Source: Euryarchaeota archaeon UBA438 (GTDB taxonomy: Archaea; Thermoplasmatota; Poseidoniia; Poseidoniales; Thalassarchaeaceae). Taken from it: a stretch of 11,423 nt of DNA. Each line of letters starts with the position of its first letter. The stretch's first letter is position 1. The notes under the pieces were generated by a model. The model ran no database searches. It was not told the DNA's origin and saw nothing but the letters and a program-made list of their open reading frames with translations. Made by a program: the position numbers and the translations under genes. The stretch lies in NCBI GenBank assembly GCA_002504435.1, contig DAQP01000040.1, positions 1 to 11,423 of the forward strand. The letters are read 5' to 3'. Shown here piece by piece: positions 4,454 through 10,131 of the stretch.

Positions 4454-6298
4454 TCAATAATCAGGCAAATCGTCAGAGGAACGGAGTGGCACAACTCTGG
4501 TATTAGGCCCAATTCTGACCTGTGGCCGTCCATTGAACTCTCCCACCTCCCCGTTCAGGATAGCTATCTCGTCACCCCTGCCCATGCTAGCGGCGGTTAC
4601 TGGGATGAACTGTTTGAATGCGACGGCCCCTGCAGATCCTGACTTGTCGAGGAGGGTTACAGACCATCTTGAGACCCCGGCTCCAGTAGGGAATGCGTCG
4701 ACGGACCAGATCCTGCCAACTATGCTGGTTCTAGTCTCTATTTCCACAATGGGTTCGGAATCATCATCTCCTGCAAGGGAAATCGAAGATTTTTCATCCA
4801 GTTCGAGAATCATCTCCCCTCTCCAAACTGAGGGTATTGCATTCTCCACAATTACCCTGCAGTCGTTTGAGATTGACCTCGTAACCCTGCTTGGAGCGCC
4901 GTATCGAGAGGGTCTAACCTTGGCCCTGTCATATCCGTCCAGTAGCTTGAAAGAAAGCTCGATGGTGTCGTCCTCCTGGAGGCGCGGACCCCTGAGCTCG
5001 GAAACTATTCCAGTCGCATCTACCCTAGTCTTCAGCTCCCCCATATGAGTAATCGGCCATGCATGCCCGAACCTCTCAATCCTGTCCTCAAGCGGCAGGC
5101 CTAGGTCATGATTTCCATTCTCACAGACCCCCCTAACGTCACAATTTATGCATCTTGCAAGGGGATTCGAATCAACTGGGTTCTTGGAAGGCTTTCCGCC
5201 CTCATCGAAGTAACGAAGTGGGGCGGGTTCTGCGGGGCAATCCTCGATTTGAGGGTCTTTGGCGTGAATTAGTTCGTACACTTCCTTCAAGTCACTGCCA
5301 TACTGGTGAAGTTCCTCCGAGGTCGGCAATGGCACGTCCTTGACCGAGCCCGGGCCGAGATACCAAATTCCGAGTGACTCTACTTCCTCTGTTCTGTCGT
5401 GGGTTTCCCACCAAAGCCAAGCGTATAGCCTGAGTTGCTCCAAATATCCCCCTGATCTGTCCCCCTTCCCCTTGGAGGCCTTGATGTCAATTACGGAAGG
5501 TTTGCCAGTCCACCTGTAAACCAAGTCGTATTCCCCTTGGAACCAACCTTCGGGGTGTGATGTGGTCTGTGTAAATGACCCCGCATCGGGATCAACGAAC
5601 CAAGGGCGGGCCAACTCCCAGGCCTCACACCATGAAATCTCGGAGCCGGTTTCCTGTGCACAGGGATGCGGCTCTTCCCACACTCGCGGGAATCCATCAG
5701 GAGCAGGCCAATTGTGCCTATGCTTGCCTGATCTCCACTCTTCTGCGTGCGGGCCCCCGCCGGCCTTCATGCAAGCCTCGACCTGGTCGATGTGCATTCG
5801 AATTCCATTGGCCACCATTTCCCTACATTCTTGCTCATTCGCCCCGTCTGAGGACCCGGTCCTGTTCGAGATTGACTCCCAGTCAATTACCGCTGAATCC
5901 CATGATGACTGGAAGTGGGCCTCCGCGCGAGCGAGTGCCCATTCCTCGAGGGAGCCTCTTGTGGATGGCCAATCGGAACTATCCAGAGGAAGGAGCGAAG
6001 GTGCGGGCCATAGTTCGCTGAACTGATAGGCGGGACTGCCATCATCAAGAATGGGGGACTTCAGGAGGTTGTCGGAATTTGCCGGTACCATTGAGGGAGA
6101 GTCCCTCAATACTTTGGAAATACATGATTCTGCTGCATTTCCCCTGATTATCTGGGGAGGCAAGGGGCCCCTTAATTTTGGAATATAGTTGTAGTACCAG
6201 AGCCGGGGGCATGCCTGCCAAGTAACCATCTGGGAGGCTGATAGCCTCCTGTAGGGGTTTACCGAGTTGTCCTCCGGTTCGGCTGAATTGACTGGCAC
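4454..6298 (-). CDS. PD-(D/E)XK (RecB/Cas4-like) nuclease with Cys cluster and OB-like C-terminus
   Basis: 614 residues. The N-terminus has LSASQMVTWQACPRLWYYNY (19-38), the usual opening of RecB/Cas4-like nucleases including Cys30. The catalytic core shows D258 in GEYDLV, the D271-I-K273 motif and Q287-x4-Y292 in YLEQLRLYAW. C383-x2-C386-x5-C392 with Cys30 makes the four-cysteine set that binds a 4Fe-4S cluster in Cas4 and AddB. The usual motif-I His in R-G-x-x-x-H appears to be Glu57. Residues after about 415 form a beta-rich extension. Its last part (about 525-603: IVGRIWSVDAF, WSVTLLDKSGSAGAVAF, GDEIAILNGEVGEFNGRPQVRIG) looks like an OB-fold for single-stranded nucleic acid. A DNA repair or recombination role is inferred. 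No cas gene or CRISPR is nearby. The start is GTG 6298, with no Shine-Dalgarno site. Confidence 0.85.
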   Translation of the reverse strand: MPVNSAEPEDNSVNPYRRLSASQMVTWQACPRLWYYNYIPKLRGPLPPQIIRGNAAESCISKVLRDSPSMVPANSDNLLKSPILDDGSPAYQFSELWPAPSLLPLDSSDWPSTRGSLEEWALARAEAHFQSSWDSAVIDWESISNRTGSSDGANEQECREMVANGIRMHIDQVEACMKAGGGPHAEEWRSGKHRHNWPAPDGFPRVWEEPHPCAQETGSEISWCEAWELARPWFVDPDAGSFTQTTSHPEGWFQGEYDLVYRWTGKPSVIDIKASKGKGDRSGGYLEQLRLYAWLWWETHDRTEEVESLGIWYLGPGSVKDVPLPTSEELHQYGSDLKEVYELIHAKDPQIEDCPAEPAPLRYFDEGGKPSKNPVDSNPLARCINCDVRGVCENGNHDLGLPLEDRIERFGHAWPITHMGELKTRVDATGIVSELRGPRLQEDDTIELSFKLLDGYDRAKVRPSRYGAPSRVTRSISNDCRVIVENAIPSVWRGEMILELDEKSSISLAGDDDSEPIVEIETRTSIVGRIWSVDAFPTGAGVSRWSVTLLDKSGSAGAVAFKQFIPVTAASMGRGDEIAILNGEVGEFNGRPQVRIGPNTRVVPLRSSDDLPDY

Positions 6299-6322
6299 TA
6301 TGGAACAGCGAGGGCTGGGGCC

Positions 6323-6330
6323 ATATCAAC
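6323..6330 (-). promoter_or_regulatory. TATA-like element before the nuclease gene
   Basis: On the minus strand the sequence reads GTTGATAT, centred about 28 bases before GTG 6298. With the lack of a Shine-Dalgarno site this suggests that the nuclease has its own leaderless promoter inside the 48-base gap after the radical SAM gene. Read-through from pdxT and the radical SAM gene is equally possible. Confidence 0.3.
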
Positions 6331-6346
6331 CCAACGTGGCAGGAAA

Positions 6347-7483
6347 TCAGGGCCTGAGTTCGTTGAGCCACACCAGTGATACCTGGGTACGATCGAAAGT
6401 TGGGGTGACCTCGATTACTGCAACTGGGGCTTCTACATCTTCTGAGATTTCCTCGGCGACTGAAATTGGCATCTCTATCCTGCTCTCTTCAGGGTCGTAA
6501 TGGAGGAACCTGGTTGGGAGGCCGGTGAACTCGGAAATCTCCTCCATCCATCCACGGTGGTCCTCAAACGACGAGTAAATTACTCCGAAAACCAATGTCG
6601 CATCTTCGCTTAGTGTCTCGTGAGGGGCGATAGAGGCCTCGCCTCTTCGCATGAACCTCCTCCTCATCTGGCCTGCGTCTTTGTAGACCGAAGTGCAGTA
6701 TTTCAGGTGAAATCCGTACGGCTCCCTGACCTTTCCGTCTAGGGGGTCTCTTGCGCCAATTGAAGCTGCCATGACCCTGTCCCTGAGTGATTGTGCGAGC
6801 TCAGAAGAGCCCTCGGCCCCTGCAGTGATTTCCGTTGACAGGTTGAATCCCCTAAGCTCCATATTGTCGTGATTTCCTACCGTAATCTCAAGCTCGTTGA
6901 GATTCAAGAAGCTTATCTCAAAATCCCGCATCTCTTCCAAAATCCCCATCAGCTCATCTTCCTTATCCGGCTCGCAGGGCAACTCCACCCCAGTTAGAAT
7001 TCCAGAGGTCGCGCAGGCCGCAATTGTTTCCTTGTATTGATCGGATTCCAGGTCAAGAAAGTGGAAGCGGATTTCGTCGAGGCCGGCATCTGCGAAATCG
7101 GAGGCCCACTCCGGTCGAAATGGGATGCTGGTGTACATGTGAAGATGGAAATCTTGGCCGAATTCCTTCTTCAGGGCACTAATTCCTTCCAGCGACCTCT
7201 CCCTTGCCATCAACGGATCCCCTCCCGTTATTCCAGCCCCTGTTGCTCGCATGGCCCGGGCCTCCTCAATCACCTCGTCGAATGACTCGCAAGGCCTTTC
7301 ATTGGCGTACATGAAGTCGATATCGCGTCTACTCTCGGAGAGAGGGCAATAGTCACACCTCCAATGACAGTTCCCAGTGATGAAAAGAACCAGTTTGCTT
7401 CCCATCTGGCATTGTATGCAGCCTTCGCAATCTGCGAGGTCGGCAACCTCTGCCACTTCAGATAAATTAGGAAGGATGCTCAT
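6347..7483 (-). CDS. radical SAM protein, COG2108-like (PFL-activase-related)
   Basis: 378 residues. The radical SAM cluster motif is C39-x3-C43-x2-C46 within GNCHWRCDYCPLSE, followed by MYANERP (58-64) and TGAGITGGDPL (81-91), where GGDP is the SAM-binding GGE-type motif. The Y-A-N-E-R-P and C-P-L-S-E segments are typical of archaeal COG2108 proteins, whose reaction is not known to me. A second cysteine set, C19-x2-C22-x2-C25, precedes the core and could hold another metal site. The last 80 or so residues form a separate domain ending in a beta-strand-like VIEVTP...VSLVWL. The start is ATG 7483, chosen because AAGGAGG (minus strand, 7490-7496) lies seven bases upstream and the ATG overlaps the pdxT stop as ATGA. 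An open reading frame further upstream is only the shadow of pdxT. Confidence 0.88.
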   Translation of the reverse strand: MSILPNLSEVAEVADLADCEGCIQCQMGSKLVLFITGNCHWRCDYCPLSESRRDIDFMYANERPCESFDEVIEEARAMRATGAGITGGDPLMARERSLEGISALKKEFGQDFHLHMYTSIPFRPEWASDFADAGLDEIRFHFLDLESDQYKETIAACATSGILTGVELPCEPDKEDELMGILEEMRDFEISFLNLNELEITVGNHDNMELRGFNLSTEITAGAEGSSELAQSLRDRVMAASIGARDPLDGKVREPYGFHLKYCTSVYKDAGQMRRRFMRRGEASIAPHETLSEDATLVFGVIYSSFEDHRGWMEEISEFTGLPTRFLHYDPEESRIEMPISVAEEISEDVEAPVAVIEVTPTFDRTQVSLVWLNELRP

Positions 7484-8076
7484 TCCATAGCCTCCTTCGC
7501 AGACCCTAGGAGCCAGTCGTGGAATCCGTGATCGCCAGACAGTTCCGGATGGAATGTGAGTGCTATGACGTTGCCCGACCTGACACCAACTACCTCGTCG
7601 CCGTGCATCGCTGAAATCTCCGCGTCGTTGGATGTGAATCTCGGGGCCCTGATGAAAACTCCGGGAAAATCGCGTCCCAGAAGTGGCGAGTAGAGGGTGT
7701 CCTGGAAGGAGTCGTACTGCCTGCCGTACGCATTGCGATCGATGCAGGCATCGACTAGAGGGGTTCCCCCATCCCGGGGGTCGGAGAGAAGGATTGCTCC
7801 CGCACACGTTCCCAGTACTGGGCGGTCGGGTTTGTCCCTTATCCATTGGAAAAGACCGGGTAGAAGGTTGGATGACTTATCCAATCCAGTGAGCCTCATC
7901 GTGGTTGACTCGCCACCTGGCAAGATTATCGCATGTGGATCGGAGGAGTGGAGGTCAGAGAGCTTTCTAATCTCGTGAACCTCAACCGGAATATTGGAAT
8001 TGGAGGATGCTGCCTCTATTGAGGCAATATGGGCGTGCCTTGCACCCTGAAGCATGACCAACCCGATTCGCAGCAC
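7480..8076 (-). CDS. pdxT: pyridoxal 5'-phosphate synthase glutaminase subunit PdxT (Pdx2)
   Basis: 198 residues, the usual PdxT size. It hydrolyses glutamine and channels ammonia to the synthase PdxS, which makes PLP from ribose 5-phosphate and glyceraldehyde 3-phosphate. The sequence shows IGLVMLQGARHAH at the N-terminus, P-G-G-E-S-T-T (53-59), the nucleophile elbow G-T-C91-A-G-A, R-N-A-Y-G-R-Q (114-120), R-A-P (143-145) and F-H176-P-E178-L. The Cys-His-Glu triad is therefore complete. The start is GTG 8076, which gives the family N-terminus with no extension. No Shine-Dalgarno site was seen. The partner pdxS is not in the window. The TGA stop overlaps the ATG of the radical SAM gene, so their translation is coupled. 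The gene is divergent from serC across an 80-base gap with no clear promoter motif. Confidence 0.95.
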   Translation of the reverse strand: MLRIGLVMLQGARHAHIASIEAASSNSNIPVEVHEIRKLSDLHSSDPHAIILPGGESTTMRLTGLDKSSNLLPGLFQWIRDKPDRPVLGTCAGAILLSDPRDGGTPLVDACIDRNAYGRQYDSFQDTLYSPLLGRDFPGVFIRAPRFTSNDAEISAMHGDEVVGVRSGNVIALTFHPELSGDHGFHDWLLGSAKEAME

Positions 8077-8156
8077 GACCCGGCGTCCCGCCTAGTAGAG
8101 ATGAACCCTGTCGTGCCCTCCGATGGGCTGAAAGACCGGGTATTGTACGTCCAAGC

Positions 8157-9248
8157 ATGACCGGGGCGGGCCGGGTGCACAATTTCGGCGCGGGGCCAGC
8201 TGTACTGCCCCTCGAGGTGGTGTCCGAAGTAGCCGAGGCTCTTCCGAACCTATCGGGCAGCGGTTTTGGGCTACTGGAGGTTTCTCACAGAAGTGGGACC
8301 TTCCAGAACGTAATCGACTCCGCGGAAGAGAGGGTCAGAAGGGTTCTCTCTGTTCCTGATGATTACCATGTTCTATTCCTACAGGGAGGTGCTTCCACAC
8401 AATTCTACATGACTGCCCTTAATTTGCTTGGAAATGAAGGGAAGGCGGACTTCCTAATCACGGGCGGTTGGTCTCAGAAGGCCATCAAGGAGGCAGGTAG
8501 GGTTGGCGATGCTGAGGCGGCTTGGGACGGGTCCGATGACGGATTCGTTTCTGTCCCTAGCAATGGCGATTATGCCATTAGGGACGAGGCGGGATACATG
8601 CACTACACGTCAAATAATACTCTCTTTGGAACTCAGTTCCACCACCTTCCGGACAGCGGAGGAAAACCACGGGTGGTAGATGCAAGCTCGGACATCTGCG
8701 GTACCCCCTTGGACGTATCATCCCATGACCTCGTCTATGCCGGGGCGCAGAAGAACCTGGGGCCCAGCGGGGTAACCCTAGTCATTCTATCTCCCTGGGC
8801 AGTTTCCAAGATTGGAGAGGGGGTTCCCACGATGTTGGACTACAGGACCCACGTTTCCAAGGGATCCATGTTCAACACCCCAAACACATTCGGAATTTTC
8901 GTCCTTGACAGGGTCATGGCATGGGTCGAGAGAAATGGGGGCCTAGAGGGGGCCATTGAGAGGAACAGAAAGAAGGCGTCACTTCTCTACGAGGAGTTGG
9001 ATAGGACGCCATTCTGGGCCCCTCACGCCAATACTGATTCAAGATCTGTGATGAACGTCACATGGAGGCTAGCAAACCATGATCTGGAGCCGGCATTCCT
9101 TGAGGAGGCCGCCGCATCGGGACTAGGTGGGCTGAAGGGGCACCGGAGCGTCGGAGGCATCAGGGCAAGCATGTACAACGGATGCCCGATAGAAAGCGTG
9201 GAAGCCCTGGTTTCGTTCATGAGACGATTCGAGGCAAGGCACGGGTGA
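8157..9248 (+). CDS. serC: phosphoserine aminotransferase (class V, PLP-dependent)
   Basis: 363 residues, close to the about 360 of E. coli SerC. It transaminates 3-phosphohydroxypyruvate with glutamate to give phosphoserine. The N-terminus has N-F-G-A-G-P-A-V-L-P (9-18). H44-R45 in EVSHRSG correspond to substrate-phosphate ligands. The cofactor site is visible as G-G-A-S-T-Q-F (77-83), Trp105 in TGGW, D175 in VVDASSDI and the Schiff-base lysine K199 in GAQKNLGPSG. S-N-N-T (152-155) and the C-terminal VGGIRASMYN complete the family pattern. The start is ATG 8157, which matches the conserved beginning; there is no Shine-Dalgarno site. The stop codon lies inside the ribosome site of deoC. Some SerC enzymes also act in the DXP-dependent PLP route, but the nearby PdxT makes that unlikely here. 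Confidence 0.95.
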   Translation: MTGAGRVHNFGAGPAVLPLEVVSEVAEALPNLSGSGFGLLEVSHRSGTFQNVIDSAEERVRRVLSVPDDYHVLFLQGGASTQFYMTALNLLGNEGKADFLITGGWSQKAIKEAGRVGDAEAAWDGSDDGFVSVPSNGDYAIRDEAGYMHYTSNNTLFGTQFHHLPDSGGKPRVVDASSDICGTPLDVSSHDLVYAGAQKNLGPSGVTLVILSPWAVSKIGEGVPTMLDYRTHVSKGSMFNTPNTFGIFVLDRVMAWVERNGGLEGAIERNRKKASLLYEELDRTPFWAPHANTDSRSVMNVTWRLANHDLEPAFLEEAAASGLGGLKGHRSVGGIRASMYNGCPIESVEALVSFMRRFEARHG

Positions 9249-9256
9249 GTGGTTTC

Positions 9257-9958
9257 ATGGACGCTAGAGGCGTTCTCGACATACTGGACCTCACATTGCT
9301 GGACCACGAGGCCTCGTATGCAGATTTGGAAATGCTGTGCGAGAGGGCGAACGAACACAGGCCTGCAGCCGTGTGCGTATTCTCTGAGCACGTTGAATTG
9401 GTCAGGGGCCTGCTAGATGAAGGGATCTCGGTGGCTGCAGTGGCTGGTGGATTCCCCGTGGGCTGGAACGATGCCTCTTCGATTCAGGAATCGGTTGAAA
9501 CGGCGGTTAGACATGGGGCGGACGAGATCGATTGCGTCCTAGAGCCGCGTGACTCGGACGACTTTCCGGGCGAGCGGGACCTGGCCTTACTCAAGGCGAT
9601 GAGGGATGCATCGGCCGGACGGCGGCTCAAGGTAATCATAGAGACTCCTCTACTTGGGGAGCACGACATCAGAGCAGTGACTCGCATGGTACTGGCGTCT
9701 GGGGCCGACTTCGTGAAAAGCTGCACAGGCATGAGGGGGGCTTGCAGCGATGAGGACGCCCGATTACTCTCCTTCGAGGTGAAGCGCCATTCGGTTACGA
9801 TGGGCGAGGAGAGGGGCGTCAAGCTTTCAGGGGGGATCAGGACCATGGAAGACGTCGAGAGATTGGTCGGAATCGTGGATTCTAATGAGGCAGGAATCCA
9901 TGGGAGAAGCAGGCTCAGGATAGGGGCGTCATCTCTGCTTGACGACATTCTGGGCTGA
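9257..9958 (+). CDS. deoC: deoxyribose-phosphate aldolase
   Basis: 233 residues. This class I aldolase reversibly splits 2-deoxyribose 5-phosphate into glyceraldehyde 3-phosphate and acetaldehyde. Family marks are LDLTLLD (10-16), A-V-C-V-F (38-42), G-F-P-V-G (65-69), E-I-D92 (acid/base aspartate), F-V-K154-S-C-T-G (Schiff-base lysine; the usual F-x-K-T-S-T-G) and G-V-K189-L-S-G-G-I-R-T (second conserved lysine, usually G-x-K-x-x-G-G-I). All catalytic residues are present. ATG 9257 is preferred because GGTGA (9244-9248) lies eight bases upstream and overlaps the serC stop. An in-frame GTG at 9245 would overlap serC by four bases and is the alternative. The stop codon is immediately followed by the 3' end of tRNA-Val on the other strand. 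Confidence 0.93.
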   Translation: MDARGVLDILDLTLLDHEASYADLEMLCERANEHRPAAVCVFSEHVELVRGLLDEGISVAAVAGGFPVGWNDASSIQESVETAVRHGADEIDCVLEPRDSDDFPGERDLALLKAMRDASAGRRLKVIIETPLLGEHDIRAVTRMVLASGADFVKSCTGMRGACSDEDARLLSFEVKRHSVTMGEERGVKLSGGIRTMEDVERLVGIVDSNEAGIHGRSRLRIGASSLLDDILG

Positions 9959-10034
9959 TGGTGGGCTCGGCAGGAATTGAACCTGCGATCTTCGCCATGT
10001 GAAGGCGACGTCATAACCCCTAGACCACGAGCCC
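9959..10034 (-). tRNA. tRNA-Val (CAC anticodon)
   Basis: The reverse complement folds as a standard 76-base tRNA. The acceptor GGGCTCG pairs with CGAGCCC. The D arm is GTCT/TGAC with one T-T mismatch. The anticodon stem is TCGCC/GGCGA with loop TTCACAT, giving anticodon CAC (plus positions 9999-10001), which reads the Val codon GUG. The variable loop is AGATC. The T arm is GCAGG/CCTGC around TTCAATT. The discriminator is A and CCA is encoded (9959-9961). There is no intron. The CCA end touches the deoC stop codon with no spacer. Confidence 0.96.
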
Positions 10035-10058
10035 CGGGTGCATGCGGGCTGAATCCTC

Positions 10059-10069
10059 ACGATAAGCAT
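10059..10069 (-). promoter_or_regulatory. TATA-like element before tRNA-Val
   Basis: On the minus strand this reads ATGCTTATCGT, centred about 30 bases ahead of the tRNA 5' end at 10034. It is the best TATA candidate in the 97-base gap 10035-10131. The same TTAT core appears in the element before tRNA-Ser. Confidence 0.3.
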
Positions 10070-10101
10070 GATGACGCACCAAGGGCGCCTTCTCCCGCCG
10101 G

Positions 10102-10110
10102 AATCAAAAG
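10102..10110 (+). promoter_or_regulatory. TATA-like element before the redoxin-CcdA gene
   Basis: AATCAAAAG is centred 26 bases ahead of ATG 10132, and no Shine-Dalgarno site precedes that ATG. The position fits a leaderless transcript beginning at or next to the start codon. It is the only A-rich stretch in a GC-rich gap. Confidence 0.4.
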
Positions 10111-10131
10111 TCCGGCCCGATTCGGGCATTC

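Noticed and set aside
4152..4457. 101-residue minus-strand frame across the tRNA-Ser gene
   Set aside because: It covers a complete tRNA and the modifier gene in another frame; its composition resembles the artefactual proteins often predicted over tRNAs.
4454..6298. CRISPR-associated Cas4 locus
   Set aside because: No repeat array or other cas gene is in the window, and the protein is far longer than Cas4, with an added OB-like region.
7484..7846. 121-residue N-terminal extension of the radical SAM protein
   Set aside because: It is entirely inside pdxT in another frame, and AAGGAGG is correctly placed before ATG 7483.
8077..8156. ACCCGG (8078-8083) and CCGGGT (8136-8141) as an operator between pdxT and serC
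   Set aside because: Six-base arms separated by over 50 bases in GC-rich DNA are expected by chance; no other support.
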